Source: VAZQ01 sp963785745 (GTDB taxonomy: Bacteria > Pseudomonadota > Alphaproteobacteria > Rhizobiales > Xanthobacteraceae). Taken from it: a stretch of DNA of 64,000 nucleotides. Made by a program: the position numbers and the translations under genes. The notes under the pieces were generated by a model. It searched no databases. It saw only the letters and a program-made list of their open reading frames with translations, and was not told the DNA's origin. Positions 44,508 to 52,110 of the stretch are shown piece after piece. Every line of letters starts with the position of its first letter. Position 1 is the stretch's first letter. The DNA lies in assembly GCA_963785745.1 (NCBI GenBank), contig CAWAWR010000023.1:1-64000 (forward strand), written 5' to 3'.

Positions 44508-44726
44508 ATGCTGCTCATCGTCTACTACATCGCCATTATGCTGATATTAAATGTAGCCACCGTCTTGATAGGATTTGCAGTAGAAAACCAATTTGGCTCC
44601 GTCGTTAGCCTGATCGTTTTTCTGTCACTCTATTTCTCGACGCTCTGGGGGGCTTGGGTGATTTCGGTGTGGCTAACCAGGCCAAGGGTCGTGACTGTCC
44701 CTGCGGCCGTAGTCGCGAAAATATAA
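44508..44726 (+). CDS. Small two-helix membrane protein
   Basis: A 72-residue protein with two membrane helices: residues 2-24 (LLIVYYIAIMLILNVATVLI) and about 33-54 (VVSLIVFLSLYFSTLWGAWV), with a short loop VENQFGS and a basic tail (TRPRVVTVPAAVVAKI). The GGGAGG ribosome site and strong hydrophobic pattern support it as real. I do not know its function. It sits alone between the thiamine operon and convergent queF. Confidence 0.72.
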   Translation: MLLIVYYIAIMLILNVATVLIGFAVENQFGSVVSLIVFLSLYFSTLWGAWVISVWLTRPRVVTVPAAVVAKI

Positions 44727-44790
44727 GTCTGCTGCTTCGAAGGCGGCGACTGGTGGGTACCGTTTGGCACGCGCGCAGCGCTCGGGATCG

Positions 44791-45243
44791 CTATCCCCGT
44801 CCGCGATACGGCGCGACGCCCTGGTCAGGCACCCAGATGTCCTTGGGCAGTTTGCCCGCCTGCCAGAACACGTCGATCGGCATGCCGCCGCGCGGATACC
44901 AGTAGCCGCCGATGCGCAACCATTTCGGCTTGAGCAGCGCGAACAGCCGCTTGCCAATCGCGACCGTGCAGTCCTCGTGGAACGCGCCGTGATTGCGGTA
45001 GCTGTTGAGGTAGAGCTTCAGCGATTTTGACTCGACCAGCCACTTGCCCGGCACGTAGTCGATGACGAGGTGTGCGAAATCCGGCTGGCCGGTGATCGGG
45101 CACAGCGTCGTGAACTCGGGCGCGGTGAAGCGCGCGACGTAGTCGCTGTCGGCATGCGGATTCTGCACGCGGTCGAGCACCGCTTGCTCAGGCGACGCGG
45201 GGATCGCCGACGGCTTACCGAGATGAGTTGGGGCTTTGGACAT
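44791..45243 (-). CDS. queF: NADPH-dependent 7-cyano-7-deazaguanine reductase QueF
   Basis: Reduces preQ0 to preQ1 in queuosine tRNA modification. The 150-residue unimodular form (type I) is complete: FTTLCPITGQPDFA with the nucleophile cysteine and the acid pair, VESKSLKLYLNSYRNHGAFH, the QueF signature with the substrate glutamate and NADPH-site residues, and EDCTVAI. The start overlaps the 3' end of the frameshifted PH-domain gene by 29 bases. No preQ1 riboswitch is visible upstream. Confidence 0.95.
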   Translation of the reverse strand: MSKAPTHLGKPSAIPASPEQAVLDRVQNPHADSDYVARFTAPEFTTLCPITGQPDFAHLVIDYVPGKWLVESKSLKLYLNSYRNHGAFHEDCTVAIGKRLFALLKPKWLRIGGYWYPRGGMPIDVFWQAGKLPKDIWVPDQGVAPYRGRG

Positions 45244-45716
45244 CGTGACTGTGCGAGACGCCGGTGATGCTGTTACGAAGCTCGATCGGCTTGGCGACGC
45301 CAGAGAGAGCTTCCAGGCCCGCGCCGGTGCCGGTGATCGTCACGGTGCCGTAGTCGAGAATGCGGCCGAGTATGGACTGGTCGACTTCCACGCTCTCGAC
45401 CTTGTCCATGTTCATCTCCTTGGTCCTGCGCTGGACAAGGCCGGTCTTGTAGATCACGCGCAGGTTGGTAACAGCGATCTCGGTGGTCCACCAGCCGAAC
45501 CATTCGCGGACGAGCAGAAACAGGGCGATGACCGCCAACAGCCCGGCGAGTCCCTGCATCCAGACCAGCAAAGATTGCGGCAGGAACCACGCCCAGATGA
45601 GGACTGCGCCCGCGGCGATCAGGAAGACAACCCCCGGCCAATAGACGATCCAATGGGTCGCAGGCGGTGTGGCGCACGACCTCGCCGGGCTGCAGGACGC
45701 GCTGGACATAGCTCAT
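45215..45716 (-). pseudogene. PH-domain (DUF304-like) membrane protein, frameshifted
   Basis: Would be a membrane protein of about 166 residues with two membrane helices (WIVYWPGVVFLIAAGAVLIW, LLVWMQGLAGLLAVIALFLL) and a bacterial PH domain (TTEIAVTNLRVIYKTGLVQR, EMNMDKVESVEVDQSILGRI, LDYGTVTITGTG). The start with a clear ribosome site (AGGAG, six bases before ATG 45716) reads MSYVQRVLQPGEVVRH, the conserved N-terminus. The helices and PH domain lie one frame over. Removing one base near 45655-45662 joins them (...VVRHTAATHWIVYWPG). The total length, 502 bases, equals three times 167 plus one. An ATG at 45709 in the second frame starts a poor cysteine-rich N-terminus and lacks a well-placed site. 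Confidence 0.75.
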
Positions 45717-45851
45717 GAGAATCTCCTGCCGCTAAGATAGTGGAGCCGGACAGCCCGTACCACCGCGGCCGGCGCTTTGCGCGGCGACGGCCGATCCTGT
45801 AGAAGCACGGCGCCATCAGCGCCAGTCGCACCAGCCCCTTTCAAGGACGTC

Positions 45852-47135
45852 ATGACCGCCATTGTTGACCTCACCGGCCGCGAAATCCTCGACAGCCGCG
45901 GCAATCCGACCATCGAAGTCGACGTCCGTCTGGAGGACGGTTCCCTGGGACGCGCCGCGGTACCCTCGGGGGCTTCCACCGGGGCACATGAGGCGGTCGA
46001 GCTGCGCGACGGCGACAAGAAGCGCTACCTCGGCAAGGGCGTGCGCAAGGCGGTCGATGCCGTGAACGGCGAGATCTTCGACGCGATCGGCGGCATGGAC
46101 GCGGAGGCACAGGCCAAGATCGACGAGACCCTGATCGCGCTCGACGGCACGCCCAACAAGGCGCGGCTTGGCGCCAACGCCATCCTCGGCGTGTCGCTCG
46201 GGGTGGCGAAGGCCGCCGCTGCCGCCAACAACCTGCCGCTCTACCGCTATGTCGGCGGAACCGCGGCGAGGCTGCTGCCGGTGCCGATGATGAACATCGT
46301 CAATGGCGGCGTGCACGCCGACAACCCGATCGACTTCCAGGAATTCATGATCATGCCGGTCGGCGCGGAGAGCTTCTCCGAGGGCCTGCGCATGGGCGTC
46401 GAGGTGTTCCAGACGCTGAAGTCGGCTCTGAAGGATGCCGGCCACAACACCAATGTCGGCGACGAGGGCGGCTTTGCGCCGAACCTGAAATCGGCCGACG
46501 ACGCTTTGGGCTTCGTCATGAAGTCGATCGAGAAGGCCGGCTACAAGCCCGGCGACGACATCCTTCTGGCGCTGGACTGCGCGTCGACGGAGTTCTTCAA
46601 GAAGGGCGTCTACGATTACGAAGGCGAAGGAAAAAAGCGCTCCGGCGAGGAGAACGCAAAATACCTCGCCGATCTCGTGTCGCGCTATCCGATCGCCTCG
46701 ATCGAGGACGGCATGGCGGAGGATGACTTCGCGGGCTGGAAGGCGCTGACCGATCTGATCGGCAAGAAGTGCCAGCTCGTGGGCGACGATCTGTTCGTCA
46801 CCAATGTGGTGCGGCTTGCCGACGGCATCAAACGCGGACTGGGCAATTCGATCCTGATCAAGGTCAACCAGATCGGAACGCTGACGGAGACGATCGCCGC
46901 GGTCGAGATGGCGCACAAGGCGAGCTACACCGCTGTCATGTCGCACCGCTCGGGCGAGACCGAGGACGCCACGATCGCCGATCTCGCGGTCGCGACCAAT
47001 TGCGGGCAGATCAAGACCGGCTCGCTGGCGCGCTCCGACCGCACGGCAAAATACAACCAGTTGCTGCGCATCGAGGAGGATCTCGGGCCGCAAGCCAAAT
47101 ATCCCGGCCGGGCGGCGCTCACGGCGCTGCGATAA
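45852..47135 (+). CDS. eno: Enolase
   Basis: Glycolytic enzyme turning 2-phosphoglycerate into phosphoenolpyruvate. The 427-residue protein is complete: REILDSRGNPTIEVDV at the start, VPSGASTGAHEAVELRDGDK with the mobile loop, VGDEGGFAPNLKSADDALGF with the catalytic glutamate, and SHRSGETEDATIADLAVATN near the end. ATG 45852 gives the usual N-terminus MTAIVDLTGREI; upstream in-frame sequence is not conserved-looking. It lies between the convergent-facing PH-domain gene and a 2OG-oxygenase-like gene, on the way to the PDH region, an order typical for the group. Confidence 0.98.
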   Translation: MTAIVDLTGREILDSRGNPTIEVDVRLEDGSLGRAAVPSGASTGAHEAVELRDGDKKRYLGKGVRKAVDAVNGEIFDAIGGMDAEAQAKIDETLIALDGTPNKARLGANAILGVSLGVAKAAAAANNLPLYRYVGGTAARLLPVPMMNIVNGGVHADNPIDFQEFMIMPVGAESFSEGLRMGVEVFQTLKSALKDAGHNTNVGDEGGFAPNLKSADDALGFVMKSIEKAGYKPGDDILLALDCASTEFFKKGVYDYEGEGKKRSGEENAKYLADLVSRYPIASIEDGMAEDDFAGWKALTDLIGKKCQLVGDDLFVTNVVRLADGIKRGLGNSILIKVNQIGTLTETIAAVEMAHKASYTAVMSHRSGETEDATIADLAVATNCGQIKTGSLARSDRTAKYNQLLRIEEDLGPQAKYPGRAALTALR

Positions 47136-47221
47136 GGCCTTGTCGCAACCAAAATCCGCGGGCACCCTAGGCCGGGACGTGACGCAGGGAACTCGGGAAC
47201 CATCGTTGTCGGGACAAGCAG

Positions 47222-48028
47222 ATGGACCAGTCGACATTTCCGCAGGGAAGCGAGCGCCGGGTTGCCGTTGAAAACCTCGGTCGCTTTGTCGCCGCGTCGA
47301 TCGACGCGGCGCAATCGGGCGACGCACCGTTCTATCACCTCGTGTTGGGACACGTGTTCCCCGAAAACACCTACGCCGCGATGCTGGCGGCGATGCCGCT
47401 GGCGTCCGATTACCGCCCGATGTCCGGACGCGCCAAGGGCAACGACATGGCGGACGGAACCCATACGCGGGTGAAGATCGACCTGTTCCCCGAATACATC
47501 CGCGGCTTGCCGGCGGAAAAACGTGCGGTCTGGGACGTCGTCGGTGGCGCACTGTGCTCGGCGGCCGTGCGCGACGCCTTTGTGCGCAAGCTCGCGCCGG
47601 GGCTTTCCGCCCGCTTCGGCGCCGGCTTCGCCAAGGTCGGAATGTATCCGGTGCCGATCCTGACCCGCGATATTCCGGGCTACCGGATCACGCCGCACCC
47701 CGACACGCATTGGAAGGGGATTACTGTTCAGCTCTATCTGCCGCGCGACAATTCCGCGACGCACATCGGCACGATCTTCCACGAGCGGCTGCCCGACGGC
47801 AGCATGCCGAAGCGCAAGCAGATGCGGTTTGCGCCGAACACCGGCTATGCGTTCGCCGTCGACAAGGAAACCTGGCACTCGGCCGATCCGGTCGGCACCG
47901 AAGTGACCACGCGCGATTCGATCCTGCTGACCTATTTCGTCGATGCCGGCCCGTTGCGCTATCTGCGCAATCGCGGCAAGCGCGTCGGCAATTTCGTGCT
48001 CAACGAGTTCCGCCGGACCTCGGGCTGA
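47222..48028 (+). CDS. Putative 2-oxoglutarate/Fe(II) oxygenase-like protein
   Basis: A 268-residue cytoplasmic protein without a firmly known family. The pattern resembles 2OG-Fe(II) oxygenases of the prolyl-hydroxylase type: a YRITPHPDTHWKGITVQLYL segment with a His-x-Asp pair, then about 60 residues later AVDKETWHSADP with a distal histidine, followed by TTRDSILLTYFVD with a candidate 2OG-binding arginine. The N-terminal half (FYHLVLGHVFPENTYAAMLA) is the usual helical lead-in of such proteins. It lies between eno and the septum-initiator gene. Substrate unknown; glycan and natural-product loci contain similar genes. Confidence 0.65.
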   Translation: MDQSTFPQGSERRVAVENLGRFVAASIDAAQSGDAPFYHLVLGHVFPENTYAAMLAAMPLASDYRPMSGRAKGNDMADGTHTRVKIDLFPEYIRGLPAEKRAVWDVVGGALCSAAVRDAFVRKLAPGLSARFGAGFAKVGMYPVPILTRDIPGYRITPHPDTHWKGITVQLYLPRDNSATHIGTIFHERLPDGSMPKRKQMRFAPNTGYAFAVDKETWHSADPVGTEVTTRDSILLTYFVDAGPLRYLRNRGKRVGNFVLNEFRRTSG

Positions 48029-48101
48029 ACCGCCACACTGGGCGGCCCCGCCTTCGCCGCCCGTTAAAGCGCTCTTAACGACCGCGGGCCATCGTGGCGC
48101 A

Positions 48102-48416
48102 ATGGTCACTCGCAGGCAACTCCGGACCGTCCTGACCACGCTCGGCCTCTATCTCGCCGCGGCGCTGCTCATCGGATATTTTGGCGTCAATGCCTACACC
48201 GGCAACCACGGCATCAATGCCCGGCAGGGGCTCGATCTGCAGTTGGCGCGGCTGACGTCGGAGCGCGATACCCTCAAATCCGAGCGCCAGCAGTGGGAGC
48301 GGCGGGTTGCGCTGCTCAAGTCTCAAAGCCTCGACCCGGACATGCTGGACGAGCGGGCGCGCGCGCTGCTTGACTATGTCGATCCCCGCGACCTGACGTT
48401 GATGCGGCGGCCGTAG
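48102..48416 (+). CDS. Septum formation initiator (FtsB/DivIC family)
   Basis: A 104-residue bitopic division protein. A short basic N-terminus (MVTRRQLR) is followed by one membrane helix (VLTTLGLYLAAALLIGYFGV) and a coiled coil (LQLARLTSERDTLKSERQQW), then the conserved end PDMLDERARALLDYVDPRDL. In related genomes this gene is placed between eno and pdhA as it is here, which supports the call. It would join FtsL and FtsQ at the divisome. ATG 48102 chosen because it begins directly before the helix. Confidence 0.92.
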   Translation: MVTRRQLRTVLTTLGLYLAAALLIGYFGVNAYTGNHGINARQGLDLQLARLTSERDTLKSERQQWERRVALLKSQSLDPDMLDERARALLDYVDPRDLTLMRRP

Positions 48417-48547
48417 CGCCGCAGACGCAGTTTATTCAACAAAAGCAATCCGTTTGGCCGTCTGCTGCGCTTTCGTCGCGCCGGGATTTCGGCTAAGGGG
48501 AGGGCGGCCAATGGCCTAGTTCGGGCCGGCAATCTTCGAGGAGCTAT

Positions 48548-49594
48548 ATGGCCGTCGCCAGCAGCAATGCCGCTACCCAGCCGGTTTCAGGACGCAAGGA
48601 GGCCGGAGGGCCGCACGACAAAGGCGCGCCGCCGGAATTGACCAAGGAGCAGGAGCTCAAGGCGTTCCGCGAGATGCTGCTGATCCGCCGCTTCGAGGAA
48701 AAGGCCGGCCAGATGTACGGCATGGGCCTGATCGGCGGGTTTTGCCACCTGTATATCGGCCAGGAGGCCGTCGTCGTCGGCATGCAACTGCCGCTCAAGG
48801 CCGGGGACCAGGTCATCACCGGCTACCGCGATCACGGCCACATGCTGGCCTGCGGCATGGACGCCAAGGGCGTCATGGCCGAGCTGACCGGCCGCCGCGG
48901 CGGGTATTCCAAGGGCAAAGGCGGCTCGATGCACATGTTCTCCGTCGAGAAGGGCTTCTTCGGCGGACACGGCATTGTCGCCGCGCAGGTGCCGCTCGGC
49001 ACCGGCCTGGCGTTCGCCAACCGCTATCGCGGCAACGACAATGTGAGCCTGACCTATTTCGGCGACGGCGCCGCCAATCAGGGACAGGTCTACGAAAGCT
49101 TCAACATGGCCAAGCTGTGGAAGCTGCCGGTCATCTACATCATCGAAAACAACCAGTACGCCATGGGCACGTCATTGAACCGGGCGTCGGCAACGACGAA
49201 TCTGGCGACCCGCGGCAGCGCGCACGGCATCCCCGGCGAGCAGGTCGACGGCATGGACGTTCGTGCGGTCAAGGCGGCGGGCGAGAAGGCGGTGAAGTGG
49301 TGCCGCGAAGGCAACGGGCCGATCATTCTCGAAATGCTGACCTACCGTTATCGCGGCCATTCGATGTCGGACCCGGCGAAATACCGCTCCAAGGAGGAGG
49401 TCGACAAATATCGCACCGAGCACGATCCGATCGAGCAGGTGCGCGCGCGGCTCCTCGCCAAGAAGTGGGCCACCGAGGACGCGCTGAAGAAGGTCGACAC
49501 CGAAGTGCGCCTGGTCGTCAACGAAGCGGCCGAGTTTGCCACGCACGACCCCGAGCCCGACCCCTCGGAACTCTACACCGACGTGTACGCCTGA
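48548..49594 (+). CDS. pdhA: Pyruvate dehydrogenase E1 component, alpha subunit
   Basis: TPP-dependent subunit that decarboxylates pyruvate and reductively acetylates the lipoyl group of E2. The 348-residue protein has RRFEEKAGQMYGMGLIGGFC and GYRDHGHMLACGMD, and the TPP motif GDGAANQGQVYES ending IENNQYAMGT, then the phosphorylation-loop-like YRYRGHSMSDPAKYRSKEE. AGGAG precedes the ATG. It is the first gene of the PDH cluster; a small membrane protein gene starts one base after its stop, then pdhB. Confidence 0.98.
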   Translation: MAVASSNAATQPVSGRKEAGGPHDKGAPPELTKEQELKAFREMLLIRRFEEKAGQMYGMGLIGGFCHLYIGQEAVVVGMQLPLKAGDQVITGYRDHGHMLACGMDAKGVMAELTGRRGGYSKGKGGSMHMFSVEKGFFGGHGIVAAQVPLGTGLAFANRYRGNDNVSLTYFGDGAANQGQVYESFNMAKLWKLPVIYIIENNQYAMGTSLNRASATTNLATRGSAHGIPGEQVDGMDVRAVKAAGEKAVKWCREGNGPIILEMLTYRYRGHSMSDPAKYRSKEEVDKYRTEHDPIEQVRARLLAKKWATEDALKKVDTEVRLVVNEAAEFATHDPEPDPSELYTDVYA

Positions 49595-49595
49595 C

Positions 49596-49889
49596 ATGGC
49601 AACAGCCGCATATATCGTGGCCGGTCTTGCGGTGGCGGGAGCGATCGCGTGCTGGATCGTGGGCGCCGTGTTCTACGTGAGAACCTTGCGAGCAATCTCC
49701 CGGGCGTCGGAGCGCGGCCTGATGCTGCGCGCCATCGTCGCCTGGCCGTTCGCCGTCGGGCGGCTGCAGGGCGTCGCGGCTGCCAACGCTACCAACGTCA
49801 ACAAAGCTCTTGTCGCTTTCTTCGCCTGCCTGCTTGTCGCCTTCTCGGCGATATCGCTGGCGACCAATCTCGCGCGGGTCTCCCGCTAG
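49596..49889 (+). CDS. Small two-helix membrane protein within the pdh operon
   Basis: A 97-residue protein whose ATG lies one base after the pdhA stop, so it is translationally linked. Two membrane helices are evident: residues 5-27 (AYIVAGLAVAGAIACWIVGA) and about 70-90 (ALVAFFACLLVAFSAISLAT), with a basic central part (VRTLRAISRASERGLMLRAI). No known motif. Its position between the two E1 subunit genes is unusual for the PDH operon and suggests a link to membrane association or regulation, but nothing in the sequence shows this. Confidence 0.75.
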   Translation: MATAAYIVAGLAVAGAIACWIVGAVFYVRTLRAISRASERGLMLRAIVAWPFAVGRLQGVAAANATNVNKALVAFFACLLVAFSAISLATNLARVSR

Positions 49890-49910
49890 TCCGCCCAACG
49901 GAAAGCTTTC

Positions 49911-51317
49911 ATGCCGATCGAAGTCCTGATGCCCGCGCTCTCGCCGACGATGGAGAAGGGCAACCTTGCCAAATGGCTGAAGAAAGAGGGCGACGCGGTC
50001 AAATCCGGCGACGTCATCGCCGAGATCGAGACCGATAAGGCGACCATGGAGGTTGAGGCGGTTGACGAAGGCACGTTGGGCAAGATCCTGGTGCCGGAAG
50101 GGACCAACGACGTCGCGGTCAACACGCCGATCGCGGTGATCCTGTCCGAAGGCGAAGACGCCGGGGCGCTGAAATCCGCGAAGCCGTCATCGCGCAAGGC
50201 GCAGAGCGATCCGGCGACCGCCGAGCGTGTCGCGGAATCCCGCGCACGCGTCGAGGAGCCCGGCGCGCTCAAGGCGCCGCCCGCGGCGCCGCGGCAGTCG
50301 GTGCCCGAGGAGCTCGACCTCCCGGCCGGCACCGAAACCGTACCCATGACGGTCCGCGAAGCGTTGCGGGACGCGATGGCCGAGGAGATGCGCCGCGACG
50401 CCAGCGTGTTCGTGATGGGCGAGGAAGTCGCCGAGTACCAGGGCGCCTACAAAGTCACGCAAGGCCTGCTGCAGGAATTCGGCGCGATGCGCGTGATCGA
50501 TACGCCGATCACCGAGCACGGCTTTGCCGGCGTGGGTGTCGGCGCGGCGATGGCCGGGCTCAAGCCGATCGTCGAGTTCATGACCTTCAATTTCGCCATG
50601 CAGGCCATGGACCAGCTCATCAATTCCGCCGCCAAGACGCGCTACATGTCGGGCGGCCAGATGACGACGTCGATGGTCTTCCGCGGTCCCAACGGGCCGG
50701 CGGCGCGGGTGGCGGCCCAGCACAGTCAGGATTTCACATCCTGGTACTCGCACATCCCGGGCCTCAAGGTGATCGCGCCCTACAGCGCCGCCGATGCCAA
50801 GGGCCTGCTCAAGTCGGCGATCCGCGACGCCAACCCCGTCATCTTCCTCGAGAACGAAATTCTCTACGGGCAGAGTTTTCCGGTTCCGAAACTCGATGAC
50901 TACCTGGTCCCGATCGGCAAGGCCAAGATCGCACGCAGCGGCAACGACGTGACGCTCGTCGCCTGGTCCATGGGTATGAGCTATGCGCTCAAGGCCGCGG
51001 ACGAGCTGGCCAAGGACGGCATCAGCGCCGAAGTGATCGACCTGCGGACGCTCAGGCCGATGGACATCGACACCATCATTGAATCGGTCAAGAAGACGAG
51101 CCGGATCGTCACTGTCGAGGAAGGCTGGCGGCAATCCGGCGTCGGCGCCGAGATCGCGGCCCAGGTGGTCGAGCACGCCTTCGACTGGCTCGATGCGCCG
51201 GTGCTGCGCGTCACGCAGAAGGACGTGCCGATGCCCTACGCCGCCAATCTGGAAAAGCTCACGCTGCCGTCGGTCGCGGAGGTGGTCGCGGCGGCGAAAG
51301 CGGTTTGTTATCGGTGA
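49911..51317 (+). CDS. pdhB: Pyruvate dehydrogenase E1 component, beta subunit, with lipoyl domain
   Basis: A 468-residue E1 beta subunit carrying its own N-terminal lipoyl domain (residues 1-80: MPALSPTMEKGNLAKWLKKE, then the lipoyl-lysine motif ETDKATMEVEAVDEG), joined by a flexible Ala/Pro-rich linker to the transketolase-type domain (from about 145, MTVREALRDAMAEEMRRDAS; FGAMRVIDTPITEHGFAG; SQDFTSWYSHIPGLKVIAPY). A lipoyl domain on E1 beta is known from alphaproteobacteria such as rhizobia. The lipoyl sequence is close to that of the pdhC product, so the complex should carry lipoyl groups on two subunits. Confidence 0.97.
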   Translation: MPIEVLMPALSPTMEKGNLAKWLKKEGDAVKSGDVIAEIETDKATMEVEAVDEGTLGKILVPEGTNDVAVNTPIAVILSEGEDAGALKSAKPSSRKAQSDPATAERVAESRARVEEPGALKAPPAAPRQSVPEELDLPAGTETVPMTVREALRDAMAEEMRRDASVFVMGEEVAEYQGAYKVTQGLLQEFGAMRVIDTPITEHGFAGVGVGAAMAGLKPIVEFMTFNFAMQAMDQLINSAAKTRYMSGGQMTTSMVFRGPNGPAARVAAQHSQDFTSWYSHIPGLKVIAPYSAADAKGLLKSAIRDANPVIFLENEILYGQSFPVPKLDDYLVPIGKAKIARSGNDVTLVAWSMGMSYALKAADELAKDGISAEVIDLRTLRPMDIDTIIESVKKTSRIVTVEEGWRQSGVGAEIAAQVVEHAFDWLDAPVLRVTQKDVPMPYAANLEKLTLPSVAEVVAAAKAVCYR

Positions 51318-51322
51318 CGACC

Positions 51323-51742
51323 ATGCGGATGCTCGCATTGGCATGGTGCGTCATCTGCGTCGCGGGCTGGAATATGCCGACACGCGCTGTTGCGGAACCG
51401 AACGTGCTTCATCCGCACACCAGCATATTGCATCCGATGAGCGTCGAGACCTATCGGGTGTTGCAACGGGTGTCACGGAATGCGGGGTGGGCCTCGACCG
51501 CCTATCGGAACTATCTCATCGGCCTGTTCGAGGGGCTCTTGAGCTCGGAAGGGGAGGCAGCAGGAGACCGCTACGGTCGGCTGTTCTGCCTTCCTCCCGA
51601 ACGTGGCCGCGGCTCGCTCGCTGAAACGTTCGAGTGGATGGAAATAGAACTGAACAACGTCGTCGCAAAGGCCCAGCCTAATGCTTACGTCGCGCGCATC
51701 TTCGTCACCCACCTGACCACGAGCTATCCATGCCAGGGCTAG
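51323..51742 (+). CDS. Exported Rap1a/Tai-like protein
   Basis: A 139-residue protein with a signal peptide (MRMLALAWCVICVAGWNMPT, cleavage near AVAE). The mature part has the pattern of the Rap1a/Tai immunity protein family: YLIGLFEGLL, then RLFCLPPERGRGSLAETFEW and a C-terminal VARIFVTHLTTSYPCQG, with the paired cysteines of that fold. The name comes from immunity proteins of T6SS effectors, but many relatives have no such link, and no effector gene is nearby. The start ATG 51323 lies just after the pdhB stop (51317), so it belongs to the pdh transcript. Confidence 0.65.
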   Translation: MRMLALAWCVICVAGWNMPTRAVAEPNVLHPHTSILHPMSVETYRVLQRVSRNAGWASTAYRNYLIGLFEGLLSSEGEAAGDRYGRLFCLPPERGRGSLAETFEWMEIELNNVVAKAQPNAYVARIFVTHLTTSYPCQG

Positions 51743-51759
51743 ATGACAGGGGAGAGAAT

Positions 51760-52068
51760 ATGGATCCGGGAAACGAAGCGCCGGTTTTCGATGCGCTCCA
51801 TATTCCACCCACGGTGCTGGAGCGTGGCGGGATCGAAGTTCTGCGCGCCGTCATCGTCGACGGCGATCTGCATGTCTCGTTGCGGCGGGCGTTCGACGAT
51901 CCCGACCCGTGGGGGATGTTGATCGCCGACATAACGCGGCATATCGCACGCATCTATTCGACCGAGAGCAAGCTGACCCAGGATCAGGTGATCGAACGGG
52001 TCCGCACGATCTATGAAGCCGAAATGGAACGGCCGACCGACCTCGGCACCACCAGCGCGATCAGCTAA
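51760..52068 (+). CDS. DUF5076-like small protein
   Basis: A 102-residue soluble protein resembling the DUF5076 group often found beside PDH genes in this order. It shows HIPPTVLERGGIEVLRAVIV, SLRRAFDDPDPWGMLIADIT and KLTQDQVIERVRTIYEAEME. GGGGAGA lies upstream of the ATG. Its placement between the Rap1a-like gene and pdhC suggests a PDH-linked role, but the function of the family is not known to me. Confidence 0.75.
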   Translation: MDPGNEAPVFDALHIPPTVLERGGIEVLRAVIVDGDLHVSLRRAFDDPDPWGMLIADITRHIARIYSTESKLTQDQVIERVRTIYEAEMERPTDLGTTSAIS

Positions 52069-52110
52069 AGCGCATGATCCCAAGACCGAACCGCCAAGAT
52101 TGAAACCAAC

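Noticed and set aside
45816..47552. A 578-codon open frame antisense to eno
   Set aside because: Same reason: shadow of a strongly conserved gene in high-GC DNA.
51323..51742. A T6SS immunity locus
   Set aside because: Only the Rap1a/Tai-like pattern is present; no effector, VgrG, PAAR or Hcp gene is in the window.
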